Assembly (NCBI GenBank): GCA_020051095.1 | Contig: JAGVJN010000033.1 | Coordinates: 28,315 to 92,314 of the forward strand | Reading direction: 5' to 3' | From: Pseudomonadota bacterium | GTDB lineage: Bacteria; Pseudomonadota; Gammaproteobacteria; Legionellales; Legionellaceae | Length of the DNA: 64,000 nt | Part shown: piece after piece, positions 45,186-54,479 of the stretch | How the letters are laid out: each line of letters opens with the position of its first letter | How positions within the stretch are numbered: the stretch's first letter is position 1 | Position numbers and translations under genes: made by a program | Notes under the pieces: generated by a model | Told to the model about the DNA's origin: nothing | What the model saw: only the letters and a program-made list of their open reading frames with translations | Databases searched by the model: none

Positions 45186-48095
45186 ATGCCGTCAGTTATT
45201 CGTGAAGGATCACAATACAAAACCGCTATTCCGGTTGACTTACCACCTCTGAGCCATTCTGTACCTTCCTGCAGTGGACGGTTGCTTGGGCCGTATGCGG
45301 ATGTCTATCATTTTGGCGCTGAAATATCGTCGTACGAATTAAGTGATACCGATAAATTAGTCATCATTGCTAGCCATAAAAAGCCAAATCCTCAGATCAT
45401 CCTGTTAACACATGACGTTGACCTTATTCATAAAATGCCTGGTAAACGAGACTGTTCACTTGTGGCAAAAATGGTTAGCCAGGTCCAACTGTATATTACT
45501 CATAGCCAGCACTACCCTAGCCCTTTAACAACCTGGCAAGATCAAAAGCAAGCCGTTGCAAATAATCTACTAAAGAAACTCCGCCAACTCTATGAAGATG
45601 AACGTAACATCCCGGCAGAAAACCTAGAAGAAAGAGAGATTTTTCGAAACCGCGTGATTTCGTTAATTGAATCGGCTAGCCATGAGAATTTACGTATCGC
45701 AAACCATCCCTACGTATCAACTGGGGAGTTGGGGTATATACTATATCAATGCAAACGCCAAGCAGAAGATTATGAATTCAATCCATTTAAACAGGTTAGC
45801 AAAGCGGATCAAGAACAATATGAAAGTGATGGTCAGACATGTTTTGTTTGGGATAGCTTGTCGCATTTATCCGGATCAAACTTTTCTATTGACGATTGCT
45901 TACAAACGATTGCAAGTCATTACCAGCTAAACGTCAGCTCAAACCCGAAGCATCCTTGCCGTCTTAACCGCTTTAAGCAAACCTTCGAAGCCTTTAATCA
46001 GGACGCCAATGACATCGTTGACTATTGCATGTTACCGAACAAACCCAAACAAACGAGTCATGTTGTCAATTCCGATAATATTCAAAAAACATACATTGAT
46101 CCTTATTACACATTCCAATCCCCCGATATTCTAACGAATTTGAAAACCCGCCATGCAAGCCAACTCCCTGTTCTAGAAAATGGACAAACAGCAAATGAAC
46201 TATTAGCCACACAAGAAGACAATAGTGCATGCTTTTCTAACGATAAATCACGCATTTTTGTCAAATTGAAGGATATCGATAATCGTTCATACATCCTTTC
46301 ATATCGTTGTTTTATTGATCAAGATCTCATTCATTTATTGCCAAGTCTCGATGATTTAAAAGCAGTTACTCGCGCTAGTGAAAGGCATCTCTACATGCCA
46401 GAACGGGCATGGATTCATTTTAAATTATTTTTTAATCATATTCCTGCCTGGATAAAATGGCTCGGTCAGCAGACCAAGCGCATAGCGATAGAAGAGGTCT
46501 ATGATCAAATCGTTGAACAAGTCCATCGTGGCCACGAAACAAATATTAAACCACGAGAGCCTAGCGATGTATTAGGGAACATTACAAAAGAGTTTGAAAA
46601 ATCGCTCCCAAATAATATGAGTTTTCAAATGTGGTTATCGGAATACCTCGATGATCATCACTATGTGTTTTCTGCACCAGCTCAGTCAACTTTACCTAGT
46701 TTATACACCGATCCTATCCATCGAGTGTTAAATATCGGCGATCATGCAGCATCCTTTTTTGTCGGCTTAAATGAACGAAATCCAATACTGGGATCCTTTG
46801 CGTTATTAGCATATTTATTTGGTGGCATGTCAATTCTTGCACCAACTGCCTTAGAAAGCTTTTTGAAAAGTATGCATGCACAGGGTCTCACTCATTTAAT
46901 TCCCATTGCTAAAGCGATTGGGGAAACAATGAGTAACGGTCCAGTTACGCAAACCATTTCAGCATCGATGACACTTTGGCAAGCAACCATGCTATCTGGG
47001 CAGTTTGATAAAGCCCTAACTGTTGCATTATCAACCATTAAAGAAAACCCTGCAGAAATCATACTTGTCGCGTCATTTGCTATGGGATTAGGCTATAGCT
47101 TATGTAATTTAATACCCTATCTTCGTAACGAAATGGGCAAATTTCCATACACAAATTATGCCGCTGTTGGAGCTAAAGGGGGAGCAGCGTGTTATGACAC
47201 AGTGATGCATCCGGGTGATGATTGGCTTCTTGGCACCATAAAATGGTTACTCAAAGGGATCCGATTATTCGCAATCGTGTTAGTGGCACCCGTTATTGAA
47301 GGAGTCTATTATGGTTGGGAAAATGGGTTTATAGCTGGGCTACGTAAAAGCCAAGCGGATATTTTAAATGCCCTCAAACAAATCATCGCTAGTTTAGTTG
47401 ATAGCATGCTTTTGATTGGCATCATGTTGTTCAAACATGGAACGTCTTTGTTGCTGAATGTCCCTTTCCGTGGAATAACCAGTTTATTATCCAATGCTAT
47501 CGCTCTATTCGGCCATGTAAATACTATTGGACAGAGCTTAATCCAGTTCTCCAAAAATCAATTTGATCCACTGACCTCATTCCGATCATCCCCGCTATAC
47601 GGCTATAACCCGCCAATCAAAAATAGCGATAGTAATTCAGCCATTAACCAAGTTACCAATCTGTTTATCAAAATAATTTACACACCGTTTTTTTTATTAA
47701 AGGATTATATTGTTTTAGCGCTAGCAGATATGACGTCTTTCTCGTTGCGACTAGCACTAAGCATCACCAACAAAATTTGTAAATTATTAGCGTTCACATT
47801 TGGTTATCTATTCGTTGGAATATCCTATGCCACAGACCCAACCATCGGATGGCTATGTTTAAAAATTGCAGATACAATCACATTGTCTGCAAATTTTATT
47901 GACGAACAAGCAGGACAATTAAAAAGACAAGCTTTATCACAAGCACAGATTCAACGTGGCTATTTGTATCGATGGGCATTTGCTAATGAGAAAGTCAAAT
48001 TTCAAACACAGCTGCCAACAAAATCCCCCGCTGTTCGGGATCCGTTATATCTTGATTATCTAGACAGTGATTTGCCGCTTACTCGTGGAATCTAA
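45186..48095 (+). CDS. Unknown 969-residue membrane-associated protein
   Basis: I do not recognise this protein. The first 490 residues are soluble-looking, polar and without a signal peptide. From about residue 520 onward come several hydrophobic segments (GSFALLAYLFGGMSILAP, IILVASFAMGLGYSLCNLI, LFAIVLVAPVIEGVYYGW, SMLLIGIMLF, IIYTPFFLLKDYIVLALAD, LLAFTFGYLFVGISYA). The C-terminus is short and charged. A soluble head and multi-helix tail recall large effectors that act on host membranes, but no motif supports that. It lies between recO and ubiA, both housekeeping genes. Confidence 0.82.
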   Translation: MPSVIREGSQYKTAIPVDLPPLSHSVPSCSGRLLGPYADVYHFGAEISSYELSDTDKLVIIASHKKPNPQIILLTHDVDLIHKMPGKRDCSLVAKMVSQVQLYITHSQHYPSPLTTWQDQKQAVANNLLKKLRQLYEDERNIPAENLEEREIFRNRVISLIESASHENLRIANHPYVSTGELGYILYQCKRQAEDYEFNPFKQVSKADQEQYESDGQTCFVWDSLSHLSGSNFSIDDCLQTIASHYQLNVSSNPKHPCRLNRFKQTFEAFNQDANDIVDYCMLPNKPKQTSHVVNSDNIQKTYIDPYYTFQSPDILTNLKTRHASQLPVLENGQTANELLATQEDNSACFSNDKSRIFVKLKDIDNRSYILSYRCFIDQDLIHLLPSLDDLKAVTRASERHLYMPERAWIHFKLFFNHIPAWIKWLGQQTKRIAIEEVYDQIVEQVHRGHETNIKPREPSDVLGNITKEFEKSLPNNMSFQMWLSEYLDDHHYVFSAPAQSTLPSLYTDPIHRVLNIGDHAASFFVGLNERNPILGSFALLAYLFGGMSILAPTALESFLKSMHAQGLTHLIPIAKAIGETMSNGPVTQTISASMTLWQATMLSGQFDKALTVALSTIKENPAEIILVASFAMGLGYSLCNLIPYLRNEMGKFPYTNYAAVGAKGGAACYDTVMHPGDDWLLGTIKWLLKGIRLFAIVLVAPVIEGVYYGWENGFIAGLRKSQADILNALKQIIASLVDSMLLIGIMLFKHGTSLLLNVPFRGITSLLSNAIALFGHVNTIGQSLIQFSKNQFDPLTSFRSSPLYGYNPPIKNSDSNSAINQVTNLFIKIIYTPFFLLKDYIVLALADMTSFSLRLALSITNKICKLLAFTFGYLFVGISYATDPTIGWLCLKIADTITLSANFIDEQAGQLKRQALSQAQIQRGYLYRWAFANEKVKFQTQLPTKSPAVRDPLYLDYLDSDLPLTRGI

Positions 48096-48107
48096 AGCGG
48101 CCACCTT

Positions 48108-48962
48108 TTAAATAAAGGCCACAATTAATGCAACCCACATAACCAACCCGTACCAATGATTATTCAAAAATGCCGCAAAACAGTTAGGACCGCGTCGATC
48201 GTAGAGCAACCGTTGTTGATGAATAAAAAACAAGCTGGCTACAAACCAGATGATATAGAAGCGATAGTCAAAATGTGATAGCCAAGCAATTGGCAGCCAT
48301 AAGCCATGGGTTATTATTTGCAGCACGCCGATTACATAGCGATCGGACCGGCCAAAAAGAATGGCGCTGGAGTGCATTTGCATTAACAGATCATCGTCTC
48401 TATCAACCATCGCGTAGGCTGTATCATAAGCCACAACCCAGCATATGTTTAACGCCATTAACAAACCTGTTATCAAAGAAAACTGCCCTTCCACCGCCTC
48501 AAAAACCATTGGCACACTGCTGGTAAATGCTAATCCAAGGATTAATTGCGGCATGTCAAACCATCGCTTTGTAAATGGGTAAAGTGCTGTGAATAAAGCC
48601 GCTATCAATGCAATTAAGAAGCAATAAGGCGGCAAATGAATTAAGATAAATAACGCTATACTAAGGAGTATCGAAAAGCATACTAGGGCGTTCTGTAGTG
48701 TTAATTGCCCCGTCGCTAATGGCCGTTTTTTCGTTCTCGCCACATGCGCATCCAATTGTCTATCTGCGATATCATTGATAACACACCCAGCGGCTCGCAT
48801 GGTGATCGTACCTAATAGAAACAATGTGAAAAGCCTTAACGACGGCAACCCTTGCGATGACAACCATAACGACCAAGCAACAGGATACCACAGTAACGCT
48901 GTGCCTATCGGCTTATCAAAACGCATTAATCGCCAATAGGCAACCCAATTTGCAGAAGGCAA
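48108..48962 (-). CDS. ubiA: 4-hydroxybenzoate polyprenyltransferase
   Basis: The 284-residue membrane enzyme of ubiquinone synthesis has RFDKPIGTALLWYPVAWSLW, the first Mg-binding motif NDIADRQLDAHVARTKKRPLA, and the second DRDDDLLMQ (in YDTAYAMVDRDDDL). Typical of UbiA. Its start lies 37 bp inside the end of ubiC; the pair is the ubiCA operon. Confidence 0.96.
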   Translation of the reverse strand: MPSANWVAYWRLMRFDKPIGTALLWYPVAWSLWLSSQGLPSLRLFTLFLLGTITMRAAGCVINDIADRQLDAHVARTKKRPLATGQLTLQNALVCFSILLSIALFILIHLPPYCFLIALIAALFTALYPFTKRWFDMPQLILGLAFTSSVPMVFEAVEGQFSLITGLLMALNICWVVAYDTAYAMVDRDDDLLMQMHSSAILFGRSDRYVIGVLQIITHGLWLPIAWLSHFDYRFYIIWFVASLFFIHQQRLLYDRRGPNCFAAFLNNHWYGLVMWVALIVAFI

Positions 48963-49477
48963 GGCTCTAACTCCGGTAAAAATAGTTCTGTTAAATAAAA
49001 ATTAGCTTTTTCGTACAAGGAAAAAAGCGATAAGCGTAACCACAATCGCTCACTTTCTAAAACAAGCTCTTTTGGAGGCCAGTAGTAAGCGATATCCGAC
49101 CTATCAATTGTACGAAAAGTCGAGCTCACACGCTTCACATGAGGGTTATCAAATAACATGTCGCCTAAGTTTTTATCGGCAAGTTGTTCGAAAAACGAAG
49201 AATGCAGATACCACGTGCTAGCGGGGATATAGGTTCGCGCATACCAGCAAGTATATTTGCCAGATAACATGAGGATTTCACGTTGAAATAATTGATCACA
49301 GGTTAGTTTCAAATAGTGTTGGCACCACCAGTCCGGGGTTGTAAGATTACCCGACATGACTTTGACAACAGCAGAACCCGTCATTTGATGTAATTTTTTT
49401 GTTAACGATCCCGAATCAGTTAAAAATGGAAATAAATAGTCGGGGGCATCATGACTCTGGCTTATTGATCTAGTCAT
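48926..49477 (-). CDS. ubiC: Chorismate lyase
   Basis: The 183-residue protein converts chorismate to 4-hydroxybenzoate, the first step of ubiquinone synthesis. Seen: LTDSGSLTKKL, WYARTYIPASTWY (the WARTxIP product-site motif), KNLGDMLFDNPHVKR and the C-terminal LWLRLSLFSLYEKANFYLTELFLPEL (seen in two parts). It overlaps ubiA by 37 bp. Confidence 0.9.
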   Translation of the reverse strand: MTRSISQSHDAPDYLFPFLTDSGSLTKKLHQMTGSAVVKVMSGNLTTPDWWCQHYLKLTCDQLFQREILMLSGKYTCWYARTYIPASTWYLHSSFFEQLADKNLGDMLFDNPHVKRVSSTFRTIDRSDIAYYWPPKELVLESERLWLRLSLFSLYEKANFYLTELFLPELEPCLLQIGLPIGD

Positions 49478-49563
49478 GTTTCATCAAGTCAAAATTAAAT
49501 AGCTACTTTATACCTAAGCCACTTAAAAAAGCAAGTTTTGCACGTCTTAAAGACAGACTTTCG

Positions 49564-50079
49564 TTATGGGCAATTGACATTAGATAAACTGAGACGTCCT
49601 GAACCAGCAATAGCCAACTGTCTACCACTATCGCCTGTACAACCGCTAGCGCTGACTGTAAAGTTAGTTGCGTTACTATTTAAAAACCCGGTTCCATCAT
49701 ACGACACAACCGATGATACAGTGGTGATAGTGATGCCTGGTGGTAGCTGCTCATTCACACGGATTAATGTATCCCCTACATCAATCACATTATTGTCGTT
49801 TTCATCGACAAACACAACCCATCCTTGTGCCCATTGCGCATTGGTGCCACAAGCATTTAGTGCTGCAGAGGATGCGGCACACACACTGACTTGTTCTCCG
49901 CGTTTAATCGCCTCGAGCCGGGCATAGTTTAGACTTGCAGATAACTTGTTAACTGTTGCAGTAATATGATTATTTTGTACCATATTAAAATAACTAGGGA
50001 CAGCCAACCCGATTAGAATCGCTGCAACCACGAGGGTTATCATCATTTCAACTAATGTAAATCCATTTTTGCACATCAT
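49564..50079 (-). CDS. FimT/FimU-type minor type IV prepilin
   Basis: The 171-residue prepilin has leader MMCKNG, then FTLVEMMITLVVAAILIGLAVPS, and a GspH/FimT body (NKLSASLNYARLEAIKRGEQVSV, QWAQGWVVFVDENDN). Four cysteines after residue 60 allow disulphides. An AAAGGAAT ribosome-binding site and a TATAAT -10 (about 50140) lie upstream. It is a likely priming minor pilin or DNA-uptake pilin. The next prepilin gene lies 126 bp further upstream on the same strand. Confidence 0.88.
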   Translation of the reverse strand: MMCKNGFTLVEMMITLVVAAILIGLAVPSYFNMVQNNHITATVNKLSASLNYARLEAIKRGEQVSVCAASSAALNACGTNAQWAQGWVVFVDENDNNVIDVGDTLIRVNEQLPPGITITTVSSVVSYDGTGFLNSNATNFTVSASGCTGDSGRQLAIAGSGRLSLSNVNCP

Positions 50080-50205
50080 AAATCGATTCCTTTATTAATC
50101 CTGCTTATCAATCAAACTTTCGGATAAGAGATAATTTAATTATAGCGGAGATATTTCACAGTATGAATCAGCTTGAAAGTGAAGAGAGTGCGTAAATTGG
50201 GTCTT

Positions 50206-50688
50206 TTATCGAACAGTAACTCCCCCTATTCGATTAACAAGAAGCTCAATTGGCTTTTGATTCCCCAATGATAATGTAAATCGTCCATTAACAGCCCAAT
50301 GGTTTGGATCAGACGAAAATAGTAACTGCTGATGCTTATCAAAGCCATGCCAATTCACATCGAGTTTATCAGAATAATTGAATACCCATTGCCGTATTAT
50401 TTTCGATTGCTGACAATTATATTTGGGTTTACTGATGACAACCCGAAACCCTTTTGCCCAACGATTGTCAGGTGAGCATAGCACTAAGGCTTGTTGATTG
50501 ATTATCGCTGAAGTACGTGTGTAGTTTATGGCAGTTTCCAGCATTGCTTTCACCGCTTTAAGTTGTTTTAACTGAGAATGATGTTGCCATTCTGGTAGGG
50601 CGATGCATACGATGATTGCGACCAGCATTAGAACGACACATAACTCAATGATCGTCCAACCTTTTAGATTACGAGATGTTCTTGACAT
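50206..50688 (-). CDS. FimT/GspH-like prepilin with Trp at the cleavage site
   Basis: The 160-residue protein has leader MSRTSRNLKG, then WTIIELCVVLMLVAIIVCIALP. The Glu+5 is kept, but the first mature residue is Trp where Phe or Met is usual. The body (LETAINYTRTSAIINQQALVLCS and KGFRVVISKPKYNCQ) follows the FimT/GspH layout with two cysteines. It begins 25 bp inside the end of the holD-like gene. Confidence 0.8.
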   Translation of the reverse strand: MSRTSRNLKGWTIIELCVVLMLVAIIVCIALPEWQHHSQLKQLKAVKAMLETAINYTRTSAIINQQALVLCSPDNRWAKGFRVVISKPKYNCQQSKIIRQWVFNYSDKLDVNWHGFDKHQQLLFSSDPNHWAVNGRFTLSLGNQKPIELLVNRIGGVTVR

Positions 50689-51128
50689 AAAAAATGCTGA
50701 ATATCCTTAAAGCACTGCTTTTTTAATGTTGGATTAGCTATCATGTCCATTAAGCTAGGAACAAACAACCAATTTTTTTTATGTGCTATGTCCTCAATGA
50801 ATTTACCATGACCAAAAATAATCGCATGATGATGGATCGACTGATTTAGCCAATTGTCAATGCACGCTGGGCAAACCGTATTTTCCGACGATTCAATGGG
50901 CGGAACTATTTGATAATATTTCTGACTAAAATCAAAAGCCATCGACATAAAAACCCACAAATCTTTCTCAGACTTTGTCAGTTCGTTTTCAAGGCAACAT
51001 AACAATGTTGCCTGATCAAGGTTGTGGTTGGCGATATTACATTGGCAAGGCGAAATCACATTTTTTTTTCGTTGTTGCCACACGGTAATGCCCATTTGCT
51101 GCAAATAATAGCCTCTTCGAGAATCCAT
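50664..51128 (-). CDS. DNA polymerase III psi subunit-like protein (divergent HolD)
   Basis: The 154-residue protein opens MDSRRGYYLQQMGITVWQQR, close to E. coli HolD (MTSRRDWQLQQLGITQWSLR). Its C-terminus has PSLMDMIANPTLKKQCFKDI, matching the HolD end (PALTDLKANPTARAALWQQI). The middle is unrelated and holds paired cysteines (CPACIDNW). Psi links chi and SSB to the clamp loader. The two-end similarity is seen directly; the naming is moderately secure. Confidence 0.68.
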   Translation of the reverse strand: MDSRRGYYLQQMGITVWQQRKKNVISPCQCNIANHNLDQATLLCCLENELTKSEKDLWVFMSMAFDFSQKYYQIVPPIESSENTVCPACIDNWLNQSIHHHAIIFGHGKFIEDIAHKKNWLFVPSLMDMIANPTLKKQCFKDIQHFLCQEHLVI

Positions 51129-51158
51129 AATGCCATCTAAAAGAATTATAAAACGTCG

Positions 51159-52652
51159 TCAAACCTTATCAATTGGTCGAATCCAAGGTTGAAATTTTTG
51201 ATATTCAGCTGGCAATTTCGATAAGGCATCATGCGCCTCAGACCATGTGGTGAATTGCCCTGCCGTAAGAATAAACCATTGCTCCCCGTTTTGTTTAATT
51301 GGGTAAGTGTATATTTTTAGGGAAGTCACTGGAAATTTAACACTCAGTGCTTTTAGAAACTTAATCTGGTGCGTTGCCACAAGCTGGATGGTGTATTTGG
51401 GTGGCAATTTCGACTTTTGTGGTGGCGCTTTAGCAAACTGAATACTAACTAACTTGCTATCAATTGGTTGGGTCACTGTTGCCTTTTCAGGTTGCTGGCT
51501 TACCCCAGCTTTCACAACTAACGTCGGTTTGCTTTCAGTTTCCGGTTTAAATTTCGTGTGTTCATCGATGCTGGGCGCTTTAATGGCTGCATGCAAAGTC
51601 GATTCAAGCATATGAGTTGAAGGTTGAGTCAATTTAGTACCATCAGCCAATTGTTCCATTTTGACCATCGCTAAATGTGACTCAACCGCAGGTTCTTGAT
51701 AAGGCACCTTGATTTTGTTTAGTCGGCTAGTCAGTGGGAAGGATGTGTCTTCAAACACCTGCGCTTTGGCCAAGTTAGGATAACTAGCATTTTTGCTTGC
51801 AATATTTGGATGTGTCGGTGTTTGCTTTACTAACGTCAGCGTTTGTCGTAAATCAAAACCTTGCCATAGTTGGATGGAAATAAATCCAAGTAAGAGCACG
51901 GCGGCTAAAGCTGAGAATTGCTTAACGCGGTTAAAAAGCTTTCCTTTATTTGCTGTAACAGAGGAAGAAAATGACGCCATTTCATGATTCATGGTTGCAA
52001 TCTGTCCCTTTGTCAGCTGATAAAAGCGATCACAAGTTTTAGCATTTATTTTTGTACGTAAACGTTCATCTGTTACTTTTTGATAGAGGTATGTTTTAAT
52101 TTCATCTTTGGCAAAAGGACCCAGTTCGATGCTATGTATCGCATCTTCGGCATCTTTACTGCTTAATTGATTTAGTAAAGGTAGCAAAGTATAGTCTGCT
52201 AACAATAATACATGGAAATAGGGGGTTTGTGGTTGAGATTTTACGATATCTAATAATGCTTCGACTTGCTTCTGGGGTAAGTTATGCGCATCATCGATAA
52301 TGAGAAGTGTATGATGCCCTCTTTCATTGACTTGGTGACATATATCAGCCATGGTGGCCTGCTTTGGCTTAACTAGGTTAAGATGATTAGCAAGACCTGC
52401 AACAATTGTTCCCTCATCATGAGGGACTTTGCTTTGAGTCGTGTATGTATCAAACGTATCGGACAAATTCTGTTGCAAAAACTGCATATACGTTGATTTG
52501 CCGCCCTGCTTTTCTGCGAACGCAACTAACATCACGTTATTAAATAACAGCAAGTGGTTAACAAAATCAAGTTGAGCTAACCATGAAACAGGTTTTAACA
52601 AAGACTGTTTAGCGTGATGATCGCTTTGCTTATTCACTGTATCCTGACTCAT
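51159..52652 (-). CDS. damX: DamX-like SPOR-domain protein with AAA ATPase region
   Basis: The 497-residue protein has an ExeA-like ATPase half (Walker A EKQGGKST about 48-55, Walker B TLLIIDDAHNL), one membrane helix at about 250-268 (FSALAAVLLLGFISIQLW), a Thr/Pro/Lys-rich periplasmic linker and a C-terminal SPOR domain (about 413-492: YTIQLVATH to GQFTTWSEAHDALSKLP). SPOR domains bind denuded septal glycan. The order aroK-aroB-damX matches E. coli. Confidence 0.88.
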   Translation of the reverse strand: MSQDTVNKQSDHHAKQSLLKPVSWLAQLDFVNHLLLFNNVMLVAFAEKQGGKSTYMQFLQQNLSDTFDTYTTQSKVPHDEGTIVAGLANHLNLVKPKQATMADICHQVNERGHHTLLIIDDAHNLPQKQVEALLDIVKSQPQTPYFHVLLLADYTLLPLLNQLSSKDAEDAIHSIELGPFAKDEIKTYLYQKVTDERLRTKINAKTCDRFYQLTKGQIATMNHEMASFSSSVTANKGKLFNRVKQFSALAAVLLLGFISIQLWQGFDLRQTLTLVKQTPTHPNIASKNASYPNLAKAQVFEDTSFPLTSRLNKIKVPYQEPAVESHLAMVKMEQLADGTKLTQPSTHMLESTLHAAIKAPSIDEHTKFKPETESKPTLVVKAGVSQQPEKATVTQPIDSKLVSIQFAKAPPQKSKLPPKYTIQLVATHQIKFLKALSVKFPVTSLKIYTYPIKQNGEQWFILTAGQFTTWSEAHDALSKLPAEYQKFQPWIRPIDKV

Positions 52653-53755
52653 GCGTTCACTCCTTCAGTTGCCAATAACAACGTTTTTAGTATTTGCTCA
52701 TCTGACACTGCTTCATCAATAAAACATTGTCCCACATCTTTCATTAAAATCATTCTTAAATGATTATCCTTAATCTTTTTGTCCTGCTTCATAGCCTTTA
52801 GCAAGGCTTCAGGCGACCATTCAGGCTCAATTCTTCTTGGTAAGTTAGCCAGCTTTAACAGCCCATCAACCTTTGTTATTAACGCCTTGTTGGCATAGCC
52901 ACACAAGTGGGATAAAACAGCGGCACAATACAAACCAATCGCCACTGCCTCACCATGCAGAAACTTATCATAATTAGTATAAGTTTCAATTGCATGGGCA
53001 AATGTGTGGCCAAGATTTAACAGCGCTCTTAATCCTTTTTCTTTCTCGTCTTTGTTGACAAACTCTGCCTTAATCTGACAACAACGACCAATAATCTCTG
53101 ATAACTTACCCGATGCGAAATAATCATTATCCTGGAGTAAGTTCGCTATGGCGGCAAGAAATTCATCACTTGATAATAAACCATATTTTATGATTTCTGC
53201 AAAACCCGCATTAATTTCTCTCATCGGCAGTGTCTTCAGTGTAGTTAGATCAATGAAAACAACACTTGGATGGTAGAAACTGCCAATCATATTTTTGCCC
53301 AGAGGATGATTAATGGCAGTTTTGCCCCCTACCGATGAATCTACTTGGGATAAGAGCGTGGTAGGAATCTGAATCAAGTTTACCCCACGCTGGTAAGTGG
53401 CTGCCACAAAACCTGTTAAATCACCAATGACACCTCCGCCTAAAGCAATAATTGTCGAGTCACGATGGTATTGGTTTTTAATTAAAAAATCATGGGTTGC
53501 GTACCAATTTTCATGTGTTTTATGAACTTCACCATCTGGTAAAATGAAATGTTTACATTCGTATTGCGTTTGCAGGAAATCGAGATCTTTTAAATACAAT
53601 GGTGCGACTGTTTCATTAGTAACAATCAATACTTGCCGTCCTACAATAAATGGCGAAATATTTTTTGTGACTAACAAATTATGGCCAATATAAATCGGGT
53701 AAGATTGTTGTGCCAAATCAATAGAAAGCGTTATTTTGGGATTAGGATTCGCCAT
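52649..53755 (-). CDS. aroB: 3-dehydroquinate synthase
   Basis: The second step of the shikimate pathway. The 368-residue length is normal. Seen: [13 protein letters not shown], the NAD/metal region [42 protein letters not shown], and [11 protein letters not shown] with [12 protein letters not shown]. It overlaps damX by 4 bp and aroK by 14 bp. Confidence 0.97.
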   Translation of the reverse strand: MANPNPKITLSIDLAQQSYPIYIGHNLLVTKNISPFIVGRQVLIVTNETVAPLYLKDLDFLQTQYECKHFILPDGEVHKTHENWYATHDFLIKNQYHRDSTIIALGGGVIGDLTGFVAATYQRGVNLIQIPTTLLSQVDSSVGGKTAINHPLGKNMIGSFYHPSVVFIDLTTLKTLPMREINAGFAEIIKYGLLSSDEFLAAIANLLQDNDYFASGKLSEIIGRCCQIKAEFVNKDEKEKGLRALLNLGHTFAHAIETYTNYDKFLHGEAVAIGLYCAAVLSHLCGYANKALITKVDGLLKLANLPRRIEPEWSPEALLKAMKQDKKIKDNHLRMILMKDVGQCFIDEAVSDEQILKTLLLATEGVNA

Positions 53756-54269
53756 ACAAGTATTTTATGATGTTATTTGCGACAGCCTTAACGGTTAGTT
53801 TATCCGTCTCAAAACTAATATCAGCGAGCTCTTCATAAAAAGGCTCTCTTTCCGATCTCAAATCTTCAAGCCTTGTCTCTAAATCAGGTGTTTGTAGGAG
53901 AGGCCGTTTGGTATCCCTTTTCGTTCGTTCATATTGTTGTTGCAAGGAGGTTTTCAAATAAATTACCGTGCCTCTTGCTGCTAGACAGTTGCGGTTTTCA
54001 GGAGTCATAATTACCCCACCGCCAGTCGCTAATACAATGTTATTTAACTGAGTGAGCTCTTCTATCACTTTTTGTTCGCGCCGGCGAAATCCTTCTTCAC
54101 CCTCGATATCAAAAATCCAGGCAACATCTGCGCCTGCGCGCTGTTCAATAACTTCGTCGGAATCATAAAACTCCAACTTCAATTCCTTCGCTAAAGTACG
54201 TCCAATAGTGCTCTTTCCAGCCCCCATGGGGCCAATGAGAAAAATATTGCGAACTTTCATTATACTCAT
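53742..54269 (-). CDS. aroK: Shikimate kinase
   Basis: The 175-residue P-loop kinase has Walker [19 protein letters not shown], the shikimate-binding [18 protein letters not shown] and [22 protein letters not shown], and the lid RDTKRPLLQ. It precedes aroB with an overlap and follows pilQ after a 210-bp gap, so it may have its own promoter. Confidence 0.96.
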   Translation of the reverse strand: MSIMKVRNIFLIGPMGAGKSTIGRTLAKELKLEFYDSDEVIEQRAGADVAWIFDIEGEEGFRRREQKVIEELTQLNNIVLATGGGVIMTPENRNCLAARGTVIYLKTSLQQQYERTKRDTKRPLLQTPDLETRLEDLRSEREPFYEELADISFETDKLTVKAVANNIIKYLYGES

Positions 54270-54447
54270 GTTTATAAAACCCTATAATTTACTGATAAAA
54301 GAGGCATGCTTTTACCAGGCATAATTTAATATAAACTTTCCGTCGCAATGACTCAGTTTCTGAATCGATTATCCATATTTTTAAAAATATTTGATTAATT
54401 TAACCCTGATATCTGAAAATGCATCAGCTTGTTAATTCAATCAAAGC

Positions 54448-54465
54448 CCTATTTTTATGAATAGG
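54448..54465. terminator. Hairpin after pilQ
   Basis: CCTATT (54448-54453) pairs with AATAGG (54460-54465) across a 6-base loop, 15 bp beyond the pilQ start of the gap. No convincing T-run follows on the minus strand (gctttg). It may partly separate pilMNOPQ from aroKB-damX. Confidence 0.35.
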
Positions 54466-54479
54466 TGTTTTCGAATTAA

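Noticed and set aside
49538..49927. 129-codon plus-strand frame opposite the FimT-like gene
   Set aside because: The minus-strand frame has an unmistakable prepilin signal; the opposite frame is its shadow.
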